A program made the translations under genes and the position numbers. This document shows positions 8,356 through 17,579 of a DNA stretch of 58,729 nt, one piece after another; within the stretch, counting starts at the first letter, position 1, and each line of letters begins with the position of its first letter. The notes below the pieces were generated by a model. That model ran no database searches. It worked only from the letters and a program-made list of their open reading frames with translations, and was not told the DNA's origin. The DNA is from a virus, in IMG/VR virus record IMGVR_UViG_3300036719_005236, positions 1-58,729 of that record. The stretch is one strand, 5' to 3'.

Positions 8356-9078
8356 ATGAAAATTTTGGGACCTAACGATACTGGCAAAGGAATTCTAATT
8401 GAATATGATGCAGGTTTAGTATCACCTAACCATGAGTTTAACAAAAAAATGATTCAAGAATCTAACAAAACTATGTTGGATTATTCTAAACCTTTTGAGT
8501 TTTATGCCGTATTACAAAAGTATAATACGCCAAACAGAAATGGTCGTGTTTATCCCGAGAGAATCCTAAAAAGAGAAGCCGAAAACTATAAAAAGGCAAT
8601 CGCGAAAGGTGTAGCACTTTCTGAACTCAATCACCCTGAATCTTCACTGATTGATTTGGATAGAGTTTCACACAGTATCGAAGATGTTTGGTGGGACGGT
8701 CATATTTTGATGGGTAAATTAAAATTGTTAACCTCACCTGGGTTTCATGAAAGAGGTATTGTATCTACCAAAGGTGACCAAGCGGCAAACCTTTTGAGAC
8801 AGGGTGTAACTTTGGGTATATCATCAAGAGGTGTTGGGTCCCTTAAAAAAGTTGGGGAACAAAATGAAGTTCAAGATGATTTTGAATTGATTTGTTTCGA
8901 TTTGGTTTCTTCACCATCTACTCCTGGCGCATATCTTTTCACAAATCCTGAGGATAGAAATAACTTCGAAGAAAATTTGGAAGAGGAAAAAAGAGAACGT
9001 TCTACCGAAATTCATTCAACTGGTTTGAATCGCTCAGTTGACTTATTGAAAAAATTAAATCATTATTTGAATAAATAA
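8356..9078 (+). CDS. 21: prohead core protease (T4 gp21-like, peptidase S80)
   Basis: Serine protease that matures the prohead by cutting scaffold and capsid proteins. The catalytic His is in ELNHPE (His93) and the nucleophile Ser in GISSRG (Ser156 or Ser157). A conserved acidic segment FDLVSSPSTPGAY follows at 182-193. The N-terminal NRNGRVYP (61-67) is also typical of the family. The length of 240 residues matches T4 gp21. It sits two small steps upstream of the scaffold and capsid genes, as in T4, and has a TATTTATT box 14 bases before the start. Confidence 0.93.
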   Translation: MKILGPNDTGKGILIEYDAGLVSPNHEFNKKMIQESNKTMLDYSKPFEFYAVLQKYNTPNRNGRVYPERILKREAENYKKAIAKGVALSELNHPESSLIDLDRVSHSIEDVWWDGHILMGKLKLLTSPGFHERGIVSTKGDQAANLLRQGVTLGISSRGVGSLKKVGEQNEVQDDFELICFDLVSSPSTPGAYLFTNPEDRNNFEENLEEEKRERSTEIHSTGLNRSVDLLKKLNHYLNK

Positions 9079-9087
9079 AAAATACTT

Positions 9088-9300
9088 ATGGACGAAAAAT
9101 ATTTTGTAGCAAAAATCACTTATGATTTACCTGACGATAATACAGGTAAAATCAAAAAAATCAGAGAGGAAAAACTCGTAAGAGGATATAACGTAACTGA
9201 TGTAGAAGCTAAAGTCACAAAAAGATATTCGGGTTTTCAACATGATTGGAGAATAACCGCAGTATCTGAAAGTAAAATAGACGAAGTGATTGAAGAATAA
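9088..9300 (+). CDS. small conserved protein, DUF4494-like
   Basis: A 70-residue protein with a strand-rich pattern: YFVAKITYDL, then EEKLVRGYNVTDVEAKV, then WRITAVSESKIDEVIEE. This order (short strand, Lys/Glu-rich turn, KLV...VTDVEAKV) resembles the small DUF4494 proteins common in Bacteroidota, but the match is from memory and partial. The gene starts 9 bases after the protease stop without a clear ribosome-binding site and is closed by a strong terminator directly after its stop. Confidence 0.5.
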   Translation: MDEKYFVAKITYDLPDDNTGKIKKIREEKLVRGYNVTDVEAKVTKRYSGFQHDWRITAVSESKIDEVIEE

Positions 9301-9301
9301 G

Positions 9302-9328
9302 AAAACCCCTCCGAAAGAGGGGTTTTTT
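9302..9328 (+). terminator. rho-independent terminator
   Basis: A perfect 10-bp stem (AAAACCCCTC with GAGGGGTTTT) around a 5-base loop (CGAAA), with a six-T run from 9323 to 9328. It ends the portal-protease transcript and separates it from the scaffold-capsid pair. Confidence 0.9.
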
Positions 9329-9380
9329 AATTATATGAAGTTTATAATAACAGAAAAAAGAATTTTTTAAGTTTTGGCTA

Positions 9381-9388
9381 TATTTATA
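9381..9388 (+). promoter_or_regulatory. putative late promoter box TATTTATA
   Basis: TATTTATA lies 23 bases before the scaffold ATG at 9412 and just after the terminator at 9302-9328. That is where a new transcript for scaffold and capsid would be expected. Confidence 0.5.
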
Positions 9389-9411
9389 GTGTAAATTATT
9401 CACAATATAAT

Positions 9412-11028
9412 ATGGCAGAAAATAAGTCATTAGTTGAGGAAGCACTACTCCAAATGAAAAATTTGGAACAAGTAGTAGCGGAAAATGCAAAAGGAATACT
9501 TGCTTCTACAATGAAGGAAGAAATCTCTGAACTAGTAAAAGAGTCTTTGAAAGAGGCTGAAGAGGAATCTAACGAAATGGAAATGGACGAACAACCTGAA
9601 ATGGATGTTATGACTATTGATATGGATTCCGAAGAATCTGACGATGAATCCGAAGAAATGATTAATATGGATTCTGAAGACGACATGGATGACATGGAGT
9701 CTGAGGATGAAATGGATTTTGAACTTTCTATGGATGATGAAGAAGAAGATGAACAACCAATCGACCTTAGAAATGCTTCTACAGAAGAAATTCTTAAAGT
9801 ATTCAAGAAAATGGGTGATGAAGATGGAATTATTGTAACTCAGGATGATGAAGACATTCATCTTACCGATAACGATGAGGATGTTGAGTATATTATCCAA
9901 ACTGAAGGTGACGATGAATCTGATGAGGAAGTTATCGATGAAGAAATGCACGGAGAAGAAATGGAAGAAAACATTTCTGATGAAGAGCTAGATTCGATGA
10001 TGGACAGTATTTTCCAAGAATCTGAAATGGAAGAAGAAGACTCAATGGAAGAAGATGAAGTTGTTTATGAAATCGAAATGGACATGGAAGATGATGAAAT
10101 GGAAGATTCAGAAATGGACGAAGAGTACATGGAAGAAGAAGACATGATGGAGGCTATTGGTTTCAAACCAGTTATGGGTCACACAAAAAAATCAACATTA
10201 ACAAATAAAGCTAAGAAAATGGAAACAAAAGAAGGTGACATGATGACCAAACCTGTAGTAGGTAAAGGTGTTAAAACAGGAAAACCTGATTTTGAATTCA
10301 AAGAAGGTAAGAAGATGGAAACTAAGGAAGAAGTCATCGAACCTAAAGGTTCAGCTAAAGGTGTTAATATGAATTTGAAACCTAAGAAGTTTGAATATAC
10401 AGAAGCAAAAAAGAAGCAGGGTTATGATGCTCGTGAAGACGAGAGAGAAGGAATGAAGCACGGCAAGATTGCTGGTAAAGATTTGAAAACTACCAAAGCA
10501 AGAAGAGACGATGCTCATTTTGAAACTCGTAAAAAAGGAGAACATTCAGAAGCTGCAAGAACATTAGGTAATGGAACAAGAAATTACCCTATGAGAAAAG
10601 GTCTTCCAAAAATGAAAGTTATACCAAACGAATATCTTCAAGAAGAAGTCGAAAGATTAAGAAATAAAAACGATGAGTACCGTAAGGCTCTTAACGTGTT
10701 CAGAGAAAAACTGAATGAAGTTGCGGTATTTAATTCAAATTTGGCATACGCTACTAGATTGTTCACAGAGCATACAACCACAAAACAAGAAAAAATCAAT
10801 ATCTTAAGAAGATTTGATGATGTGGAAAGTCTTAAAGAATCTAAAAATCTGTATGGTACTATTAAAAATGAGTTGAATACTCAGGTTCAAAGTGTTGTAA
10901 CTGAATCTATCAAAGAGATTGACAAATCTCCAGCATCAGGTTCATCACAAAACTTAATTGAATCTAAAACGTATGAAAATCCACAGTTCTTAAGAATGAA
11001 GGATATCATGTCAAAAATTAACAGATAA
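9412..11028 (+). CDS. 22: prohead scaffold/core protein (T4 gp22-like)
   Basis: Internal scaffold on which the capsid assembles, normally degraded by the gp21 protease. The call rests on position directly before the major capsid protein and on composition. Residues 1-50 are helical. Residues 50-250 are extremely rich in Asp, Glu and Met, interrupted by a more ordered segment (IDLRNASTEEILKVFKKMGD, 117-136). Residues 250-400 are basic with GKK/METKE repeats, and residues 405-538 form a likely coiled coil. At 538 residues it is about twice the length of T4 gp22, mostly because of the acidic region. The motif MMDSIFQES (196-204) recurs in the first protein of the window. Confidence 0.82.
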   Translation: MAENKSLVEEALLQMKNLEQVVAENAKGILASTMKEEISELVKESLKEAEEESNEMEMDEQPEMDVMTIDMDSEESDDESEEMINMDSEDDMDDMESEDEMDFELSMDDEEEDEQPIDLRNASTEEILKVFKKMGDEDGIIVTQDDEDIHLTDNDEDVEYIIQTEGDDESDEEVIDEEMHGEEMEENISDEELDSMMDSIFQESEMEEEDSMEEDEVVYEIEMDMEDDEMEDSEMDEEYMEEEDMMEAIGFKPVMGHTKKSTLTNKAKKMETKEGDMMTKPVVGKGVKTGKPDFEFKEGKKMETKEEVIEPKGSAKGVNMNLKPKKFEYTEAKKKQGYDAREDEREGMKHGKIAGKDLKTTKARRDDAHFETRKKGEHSEAARTLGNGTRNYPMRKGLPKMKVIPNEYLQEEVERLRNKNDEYRKALNVFREKLNEVAVFNSNLAYATRLFTEHTTTKQEKINILRRFDDVESLKESKNLYGTIKNELNTQVQSVVTESIKEIDKSPASGSSQNLIESKTYENPQFLRMKDIMSKINR

Positions 11029-11059
11029 AAATAAATAAATTAAAAAAACCAATATTAAA

Positions 11060-12904
11060 ATGGGCGCATTATTAGAAAGTGGTCTAGTTGGTAACATCGG
11101 TCTTAAGCACTTGAAAGTTATCAAAGAAGACACAGTAAATAAGTGGGACAAATTAGGATTCCTTGAGGGTCTAGGTGGTCACTTGAAAGAGAACGTAGCT
11201 CAGTTGTACGAAAACCAAGCTTCATATTTGATTAACGAAGCTTCTTCAACTTCTGACTCAGGTTCTTTCGAGACCGTAGTTTTCCCAATCGTAAGAAGAG
11301 TATTCTCTAAACTTCTTGCAAACGATATCGTATCTGTACAAGCAATGAACTTACCAATCGGTAAATTGTTCTACTTCGTACCTAAAATCCAAGGTTACTC
11401 TGGTGGTACTACTCCTAACGACCTAGGTTACTTCGGTCAATCTGGTGACCACTACGCTCCTGTAGGTTCTCCAGGTAACTACCCAGGTAATCCTGACGCT
11501 GGTTACACTAACGGTACAGGTTCTTACAATCCTACATACACAAAGGATTTGTATGACTTGTTCTACGAAGGTAACGAAGCTGGTTTGAATCCTCCAGGTT
11601 TGTTTGACTACTCTAAAGGTAAGTGGTCAGCTACTACAGCTGCTACTACAACTGTAGCTTGGAACAACAATGGTCTTATGGTTCCTGCAGCATACGCTAT
11701 AAACGATTACAGAAAGGTTATTATCGTATTGAGTGGTTTCTCTAACTCAGGTGCTGGTCAACTTATCGGACCTAATGGTAACACTATGGATACAGAAGAA
11801 TTCCTTTCAGGATTGAACATCTTCGGTGTTCCTTCAAACGCGACTACTTCTGCTAACACCAGCAATCCTTACTTATTCAGAGTAGTAACTCAAAGATACG
11901 GTAAGGGTATCGTAGAATACGGTAACCAAGCTTCAACTACTTGGCCAACAACTGGTTCAGGTGGTCAGTACTACAACGTATGTGACGCTAACGGTAGAAT
12001 TTACTTGGAGGTAGACCTTCAGGTTCCTGTTTGTATTGAGTGTGGTCAAACAACTCCTGATGGTTACACAGGTTCAACATTCGAATCTACACCAGCATTG
12101 AACCAAGCGTTCGTTGGTGTTTACAGAATCTACAAAGAACTTGAATTCGAAGACCAAATCGGTGAAGTTTCTTTCGACCTTGAGTCAGTAACTGTTTCTG
12201 TTACAGAAAGAAAACTTAGAGCACAATGGTCTCCTGAATTGGCACAAGACGTTGCGGCATTCCACAACATCGACGCTGAAGCTGAATTGACAGCTTTATT
12301 GTCTGAGCAAGTGGCTGCTGAAATCGATAGAGAAATCTTGAGAGACTTGAGAAAAGGTGCAGCTTGGAACCTAAGATGGGATTACAACGGATGGAAGAGA
12401 CTTGCTTCTAGCGGTACAACTCCATACACTCAGAAAGACTGGAACCAAACTTTGATTACTGCAATCAACCAATTGTCAGCTCAAATCCACAAATCAACTT
12501 TGAGAGGTGGTGCTAACTGGATTGTTGTTTCTTCTGAAGTTTCAGCTATCTTTGACGACTTGGAGTACTTCCACGTTTCAAACGCGGCTCCTGAGCAGGA
12601 CCAATACAACATGGGTATCGAAAGAATCGGTACTTTGTCAGGTAGATACCAAGTGTATCGTGACCCTTACTTCCCAGCTAACCAAGTGTTGATTGGACAC
12701 AAAGGAACTAGCTTGTTGGATACAGGTTACATTTACGCTCCATACGTACCTCTACAATTGACTCCAACAATGTATAACCCATTCAACTTCACTCCTATCA
12801 AGGGTATCATGACTAGATACGCTAAGAAGATGGTTAACAACCGTTTCTATGGTAGAGTAACAGTTGACGGTGTTAGAACATTCGACTTGAGAGAATTGAG
12901 ATAA
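11060..12904 (+). CDS. 23: major capsid protein (T4 gp23-like)
   Basis: Builds the hexameric shell of the head. Residues 70-105 carry the typical gp23 pattern (SFETVVFPIVRRVFSKLLAN, then VSVQAMNLPIG). The C-terminal half keeps the HK97-type capsid pattern, and the protein ends in VDGVRTFDLRELR. A likely gp21 cleavage site is Ile58-Asn-Glu60 before Ala61, close to where T4 gp23 is cut. Codon use differs from neighbours: AAC, GAC, TAC and TTC are much favoured, as expected for a very highly expressed gene. The leader is A-rich without a Shine-Dalgarno sequence. A strong terminator follows. Confidence 0.95.
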   Translation: MGALLESGLVGNIGLKHLKVIKEDTVNKWDKLGFLEGLGGHLKENVAQLYENQASYLINEASSTSDSGSFETVVFPIVRRVFSKLLANDIVSVQAMNLPIGKLFYFVPKIQGYSGGTTPNDLGYFGQSGDHYAPVGSPGNYPGNPDAGYTNGTGSYNPTYTKDLYDLFYEGNEAGLNPPGLFDYSKGKWSATTAATTTVAWNNNGLMVPAAYAINDYRKVIIVLSGFSNSGAGQLIGPNGNTMDTEEFLSGLNIFGVPSNATTSANTSNPYLFRVVTQRYGKGIVEYGNQASTTWPTTGSGGQYYNVCDANGRIYLEVDLQVPVCIECGQTTPDGYTGSTFESTPALNQAFVGVYRIYKELEFEDQIGEVSFDLESVTVSVTERKLRAQWSPELAQDVAAFHNIDAEAELTALLSEQVAAEIDREILRDLRKGAAWNLRWDYNGWKRLASSGTTPYTQKDWNQTLITAINQLSAQIHKSTLRGGANWIVVSSEVSAIFDDLEYFHVSNAAPEQDQYNMGIERIGTLSGRYQVYRDPYFPANQVLIGHKGTSLLDTGYIYAPYVPLQLTPTMYNPFNFTPIKGIMTRYAKKMVNNRFYGRVTVDGVRTFDLRELR

Positions 12905-12926
12905 TATTTATCTTAATTAACAACAG

Positions 12927-12953
12927 AAGGGAGACGAAAGTCTCCCTTTTTTT
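12927..12953 (+). terminator. rho-independent terminator after major capsid gene
   Basis: A 9-bp stem (AAGGGAGAC with GTCTCCCTT) closed by a GAAA tetraloop, followed by a run of T. It ends the scaffold-capsid transcript. Confidence 0.92.
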
Positions 12954-12963
12954 ATTTTACGGG

Positions 12964-12971
12964 TATTTATA
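12964..12971 (+). promoter_or_regulatory. putative late promoter box TATTTATA
   Basis: TATTTATA ends 18 bases before the GTG start at 12990 and directly follows the capsid terminator, so the fibre-like gene probably has its own late promoter. Confidence 0.5.
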
Positions 12972-12989
12972 AGATATAATTTTCAAAAG

Positions 12990-15900
12990 GTGAGTCTTTG
13001 TAAAAAACTTGTAATCAAAAACATATCTACTGTTGTTAGGGTTATCTCATACACTCGATGTTCGGATGGTTTGGTAATTTACAATTATCAAATTCCTGCA
13101 GGTGCTACAAGGACAATTTATTATAGAATATATTCTTATAGTACCGCATCTCCTCAAAGTTTTCAAATTTTATCGTTAGAAGATTGGCCGCCAGATTCAA
13201 CACCAACACCAACACCCACGATAACTCCTACGGTGACTCCTACGGTGAGTATTACTCCTACTAATACTGCTTCACCAAGTCCAACGAGAACGAGTACTCA
13301 AACACCTACACAGACCTCCAGTGGGACTGCAACGCCAACACCTACACCAACCGTAAGTCCAACTCAAACTCCAACTAACACACCTACACCTTCAATTACT
13401 CTGTCGGCAACAAATTCACCAACACCGACAAATACAAATACTCCAACTCAAACGTCAACTCAAACACCTACGAGTAGCGTTACTCCATCAAATACGCCAA
13501 CGCCAACAATAACTGAATCACCAACAGCAACACCAGGTGAAACTCCAACTCAAACTCCCACAAATACTGCATCTAATTCTCCTACACCAACAAATACGGA
13601 TACTCCGACCCAAACTCCATCCCAAACACCAACATCGACGGTCACTAGTACTCCTACGGTAAGTATTACATCATCTCCAACAGCAAGTAATACCCCAACT
13701 AATACTCCTACAAATACTGTTACCGCAAGTAATACTGTTACACCAACACAAACAGAAACTCCAAGTCCAACACCCGGAGAATCTCAGACTCCGACACCAT
13801 CGGTAACCCCAACAATTACCTTGTCTCCAACAAATAGTGGTACACCGACTACAACACCAACCAACACATTCACACCAACTCCTTCGATAACATCATCACC
13901 TACGGAAACTCCAAGTCCAACACCTGGAGAAACACCATCTCCGACCGCTTCGATTACACCTACAAATACGCCGACACAGACCTCAACAACAACACCAACT
14001 AATACTCCATCAAACACTGGAACTCCGACTAACACGCCGAGTCCTACTGTGACTGATACCCCAACCCCAACTCCTGGAGAATCTGCAACTCCAACTCCGA
14101 CTCAAACAGGAACACCAACAAATACTCCAAGTAACACGGCATCTCAAACTCCAACACAGACTGAAACACCAACAAATACTCCAAGTAATACAGCGTCTCA
14201 GACTGCAACACAAACACCAACGCAAACTGAAACACCAACAAATACTCCAAGTAATACAGCGTCTCAGACTGCAACACAAACACCAACGCAAACTGAAACG
14301 CCAACCAATACTCCAAGTAATACCGCGTCTCAGACTCCATCTCAAACACCTACTCAGACCGGTACACCAACAAACACTCCGAGCAACACGGCATCTCAAA
14401 CTCCATCTCAAACGCCAACTCAGACTGGTACACCAACCAACACGCCAAGTAACACAGCTTCTCAGACTGCAACACAAACACCAACTCCAACTGAAACACC
14501 AACAAATACTCCAAGTAATACAGCTTCCCAAACTCCGACTCAGACTGGTACACCAACAAATACTCCAAGTAATACAGCATCTCAGACTCCATCTCAAACG
14601 CCAACTCAGACCGGTACACCAACAAACACTCCGAGCAACACGGCATCTCAAACTCCATCTCAAACGCCAACTCAGACTGGTACACCAACCAACACGCCAA
14701 GTAACACAGCTTCTCAGACTGCAACACAAACACCAACTCCAACTGAAACACCAACAAATACTCCAAGTAATACAGCTTCCCAAACTCCGACTCAGACTGA
14801 AACACCAACAAATACGCCAAGTAACACGGCTTCTCAGACTGCAACACAAACGCCAACTCAAACCGGCACACCAACAAATACTCCAAGTAACACGGCTTCT
14901 GAGACCCCAACTCCGACACCGACACAGACTCCAACCCCGACACAAACATACACTCCTACCCCAAGTTTAACAGCATCAGTCACTCCAACAGAAACTCCGA
15001 CTCAAACACCCGAACCAACTTATTGGTCAATTAATGAATTGACAAATTGTTGTACTGGAGAACGATATAATCCTGGGGTTCTTGTTAGTTTATCTTCGAC
15101 AGCACCTCAAAATGGTGACACAATTTCTGTGAATGCCGATGGTACAGGAATCAAGTGTTGGACAATCACGAGTGAGGTCACACCAATATCACCAGAATCT
15201 GGAGAATATATCATAACTAATTATGGTCCTGAGAACTGTGAAATTTGTGTGTTGACATACCCATGTCCTTCACCAACTCCTACTCCAACTCAGACACAGA
15301 CTCCAACACAAACTCAAGCGGAATTGGTTTATATCTTGGAAGAATGTCCAGGTGGTGGTGATGTAATATATGCTAACTTTATAAATGCCGGAGCACCTAA
15401 TAACGACGTAGTTTATATTAATTTCGATGGAGGAAGTGGTTGTTATATAGTCGTAGAAGGACCAATTTTAGCACCAGCTGATGTATATGTACTTAGTAAA
15501 ACTGACCAAACTGCTTGTAATACTTGTAATGTGTCTCCAACTCCAACACCTACTCAGACAAGAACACCAGCGGCAACCCCAACGGTGACCCCGACTAAAA
15601 CTCCAACTTCAACCCCAACAAGGACTCCAACTGGAACACCTACAACAACACCTACACCTACGAAGACCAAGACACCAACTCCAACTAAGACTAAAACACC
15701 AACTCCAACGCCGACTCCGACTGGTCCTTGTAGTTGTAGTGGTCAACTTCCTTGTCTTGGACCAACAAGTGGGTATGATTTCACCATAAAAGAAGTGATT
15801 GGTGGTACTACGTCAACTGCTTTGTGGCAGAATATTTCTGAATGGGAAACATGGCTTGGTTGGAAATCATGGAGTTTTGGTGGTGGTGAACCTTGTACTA

Positions 15901-16373
15901 GTAATCCTGGTAGTGTTCAGCCGATTAGTCAGAATAAACCAAATACAAATACTGGTAATGGAGTTGAAAAAACCACCTCAGTAAATGACTATTTCACAAG
16001 GTGTTATCTTGTTGTTGTTGGGTTTAGATATGTACAATCAGGTGCCACCCCAAGTAGTAATATAAGACTTTCAGTTGGTAATGGTTATGGAGATTGTAGT
16101 TATGGAGTATTTGATATTCCAAACCCAATTAGTGGTACATATTATTCATTCCAATGTCAGATACCTAACATGACTGCGCCTAATCTTGTAATCGGACTAT
16201 ATACACCTGTTTACAGTCCATATAATTCATGTTTTTCACCTGGTTCATTATCCTGTTGTTATACAACCGCTCAAGGTTCCACGAACTATGTTTGTCCTGC
16301 TGGTCTATGTTCAAGTTCAACTGGTTGTGACCCGTATTGGCAAGGTTCTTGTCCTTTAGGTGATGGGTGTTGA
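12990..16373 (+). CDS. Pro/Thr-rich repeat fibre-like structural protein 1, 1127 aa
   Basis: A large, probably virion-surface protein. It starts with GTG; a TATTTATA box ends 18 bases upstream. Residues 1-70 form a small ordered N-terminal domain, likely the attachment part. Residues 71-677 are a mucin-like stalk of Thr, Pro, Ser, Asn and Gln with 22-residue units (pattern [20 protein letters not shown]). Two Cys-rich domains follow (about 678-760 and 777-848), separated by short PT linkers. After a last PT/Lys linker (849-911) comes a Cys-rich C-terminal domain (912-1127) with [19 protein letters not shown] and many Cys pairs. The architecture suggests an adhesin on a stiff extended stalk, possibly O-glycosylated by the phage's own transferases; both points are inference. 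Confidence 0.75.
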   Translation: MSLCKKLVIKNISTVVRVISYTRCSDGLVIYNYQIPAGATRTIYYRIYSYSTASPQSFQILSLEDWPPDSTPTPTPTITPTVTPTVSITPTNTASPSPTRTSTQTPTQTSSGTATPTPTPTVSPTQTPTNTPTPSITLSATNSPTPTNTNTPTQTSTQTPTSSVTPSNTPTPTITESPTATPGETPTQTPTNTASNSPTPTNTDTPTQTPSQTPTSTVTSTPTVSITSSPTASNTPTNTPTNTVTASNTVTPTQTETPSPTPGESQTPTPSVTPTITLSPTNSGTPTTTPTNTFTPTPSITSSPTETPSPTPGETPSPTASITPTNTPTQTSTTTPTNTPSNTGTPTNTPSPTVTDTPTPTPGESATPTPTQTGTPTNTPSNTASQTPTQTETPTNTPSNTASQTATQTPTQTETPTNTPSNTASQTATQTPTQTETPTNTPSNTASQTPSQTPTQTGTPTNTPSNTASQTPSQTPTQTGTPTNTPSNTASQTATQTPTPTETPTNTPSNTASQTPTQTGTPTNTPSNTASQTPSQTPTQTGTPTNTPSNTASQTPSQTPTQTGTPTNTPSNTASQTATQTPTPTETPTNTPSNTASQTPTQTETPTNTPSNTASQTATQTPTQTGTPTNTPSNTASETPTPTPTQTPTPTQTYTPTPSLTASVTPTETPTQTPEPTYWSINELTNCCTGERYNPGVLVSLSSTAPQNGDTISVNADGTGIKCWTITSEVTPISPESGEYIITNYGPENCEICVLTYPCPSPTPTPTQTQTPTQTQAELVYILEECPGGGDVIYANFINAGAPNNDVVYINFDGGSGCYIVVEGPILAPADVYVLSKTDQTACNTCNVSPTPTPTQTRTPAATPTVTPTKTPTSTPTRTPTGTPTTTPTPTKTKTPTPTKTKTPTPTPTPTGPCSCSGQLPCLGPTSGYDFTIKEVIGGTTSTALWQNISEWETWLGWKSWSFGGGEPCTSNPGSVQPISQNKPNTNTGNGVEKTTSVNDYFTRCYLVVVGFRYVQSGATPSSNIRLSVGNGYGDCSYGVFDIPNPISGTYYSFQCQIPNMTAPNLVIGLYTPVYSPYNSCFSPGSLSCCYTTAQGSTNYVCPAGLCSSSTGCDPYWQGSCPLGDGC
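13200..15020 (+). repeat. Thr/Pro-coding tandem repeat tract
   Basis: About 1.8 kb of degenerate repeats built on ACNCCNACN codons inside the first fibre-like gene. From about 14100 the units are regular, for example two nearly identical 66-base units beginning at 14163 and 14229. The codon choices vary between units, so most copies have diverged by substitution while keeping the amino acids. Confidence 0.9.
14352..14799 (+). repeat. exact 196-base direct repeat, period 252
   Basis: Bases 14352-14547 are repeated without change at 14604-14799, 252 bases (84 codons) downstream and in frame. Unlike the older, diverged units around it, this copy is exact, so the duplication is recent. Confidence 0.9.
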
Positions 16374-16397
16374 GGTGGTAATATATTTTATTTGTTT

Positions 16398-16757
16398 ATG
16401 AAAAAATTTTGGAATTTTATAAAAAAACTTTTGGGTCTAAAGTCAAAGATAACCACTACAACTACTACCCGTTGGGTGGTACATCCACAACCTACACCAC
16501 CTACTTTAGATAAAGTATACCCACACAATGTAAATGGTGTTGAAGAGGATTTGGGTAAGATTTGTAGTACAGGAGTTTTAACAATTTATTCCGATTGTGA
16601 AAATCTCAGTATGGGTTGTTTCGTCTGTGCGGATTCACAGGCGAATGACTTTACAACTTTAGCAGGAAAGTATTTCCACGATTATTCTGATGACGTAGTT
16701 TATTACGTCCAAGAGGTCGACGGAATGATTTTCAATGTAGGAAGTTGTAACCTATAA
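16398..16757 (+). CDS. hypothetical protein, 119 aa
   Basis: I chose ATG 16398 over an in-frame TTG at 16392. The N-terminus is a basic amphipathic helix (MKKFWNFIKKLLGLKSK), followed by six Thr and a Pro-rich linker (HPQPTPPTLDKVYP). A Cys-containing domain (residues 50-119, four Cys) follows. The Thr/Pro linker and Cys content resemble the domains of the preceding fibre-like protein, so it may be a companion of that structure. No family recognised. It meets the next gene tail to tail with a 6-base overlap. Confidence 0.55.
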   Translation: MKKFWNFIKKLLGLKSKITTTTTTRWVVHPQPTPPTLDKVYPHNVNGVEEDLGKICSTGVLTIYSDCENLSMGCFVCADSQANDFTTLAGKYFHDYSDDVVYYVQEVDGMIFNVGSCNL

Positions 16758-16964
16758 TTTCCGAATAAGTCGGGAGACCATCTCACTTTCAAGTAAATTC
16801 AAACACCCCCTACGATGCGCTGATACTAAAGCCAAAGTGGTAATATACTTTACCTGTTCGGGTGAAAGATTGTCTAAAAGAGTATTTATTTCGTCTTCGT
16901 TAGTAAATTGTATTGTGTCGAATAATTCTCCGATAATATCTTCGTTTTTTTCTGTATTTTCCAT
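16752..16964 (-). CDS. hypothetical protein, 70 aa
   Basis: A small acidic, all-helical protein (MENTEKNEDIIGELFDTIQF, then LSPEQVKYITTLALVSAHRR). It is convergent with the gene at 16398. No recognised family, signal peptide or membrane segment. It could be a small regulatory or host-interaction protein; the sequence does not decide. Confidence 0.5.
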   Translation of the reverse strand: MENTEKNEDIIGELFDTIQFTNEDEINTLLDNLSPEQVKYITTLALVSAHRRGCLNLLESEMVSRLIRKL

Positions 16965-16984
16965 AACAATTCAAATGGTGTTAG

Positions 16985-16992
16985 TATTTATT
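16985..16992 (+). promoter_or_regulatory. possible late promoter box TATTTATT
   Basis: TATTTATT stands 32 bases before the ATG at 17025, further than for the other boxes, in the 60-base gap between divergent genes. Weaker candidate. Confidence 0.3.
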
Positions 16993-17024
16993 GCAAGTAT
17001 CGTAAAAATCACGAAAAAAACAAC

Positions 17025-17579
17025 ATGCAAAACAATTTGAAAGAAGATTTGGCGGTTTGGTTTGGAACTAAAAAGAAACCAAAAGGTAGTTCACAACCCA
17101 AGGGTCCATGGGTAAATATATGTTCCAAAGACAAAGATGGAAAACACCCACCGTGTGGACGGAAAGAAGCCGATTCTAAATCTTATCCAAAATGTAGAGC
17201 GGCAGGTGTTGCAGGAAAAATGAGTGATTCTGAAAAAAAAGCGGCTTGTAGACAAAAAAGAGCTGCTGAAAAGAAAGATACTCAAACAGGTAAAGGACAA
17301 AAACCTGTAATGACATCATATAAACCAAAAAAGAAAACTAATGAAGGAATGCGACAAATTATTAAGTCCATCCTCCGCGAAAGAATTGAAAGAAATGACA
17401 TGTTAGAACTTGGTAAATTAGTTGAGATGGAGCACTCATCGGACCCAAAAGTGGCAATCGAAATTGCTACCGACCATCTACAACAAAATCCAAGGTATTA
17501 CTGTGTTTTATACCGTATCGGTTTAATTGACGAAGAGGATGCAGTAAAATTAGCCGAAAGTATTTGCCCCTCAATCTAA
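17025..17579 (+). CDS. Cys-motif protein, DUF5872-like plus DUF5661-like halves
   Basis: A 184-residue protein with two parts. Residues 28-100 hold a Lys-rich Cys motif (WVNICSKDKDGKHPPCGRK, then YPKCRAAGVAGKM and CRQKRAAEKK; Cys33, 44, 57, 75). It resembles a motif found in several phage and giant-virus proteins (DUF5872, from memory). Residues 108-184 are helical, with LGKLVEMEHSSDPKVAIEIA then DHLQQNPRYY, resembling DUF5661. Spaced Cys residues could bind a metal, though this is not a classical zinc finger. The 3' end overlaps the convergent next gene by 9 bases. Confidence 0.6.
   Translation: MQNNLKEDLAVWFGTKKKPKGSSQPKGPWVNICSKDKDGKHPPCGRKEADSKSYPKCRAAGVAGKMSDSEKKAACRQKRAAEKKDTQTGKGQKPVMTSYKPKKKTNEGMRQIIKSILRERIERNDMLELGKLVEMEHSSDPKVAIEIATDHLQQNPRYYCVLYRIGLIDEEDAVKLAESICPSI

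Noticed and set aside
9396-9951. Ser-rich and Ile/Phe-rich minus-strand frames opposite the scaffold gene
   Set aside because: They arise from GAN/ATG-rich codons of the acidic scaffold read backwards; no independent coding signal.
14010-14949. Long open frames on the minus strand (for example 311 codons) through the repeat tract
   Set aside because: They are mirror images of the ACN/CCN codon repeat. The translations are low-complexity (Cys/Trp/Arg or Leu/Glu), repeat with the tract, and have no promoter or RBS.
13200-15020. Possible CRISPR array or satellite DNA
   Set aside because: Repeats keep frame and amino-acid pattern inside one long gene, vary at third positions and have no unique spacers of constant length.
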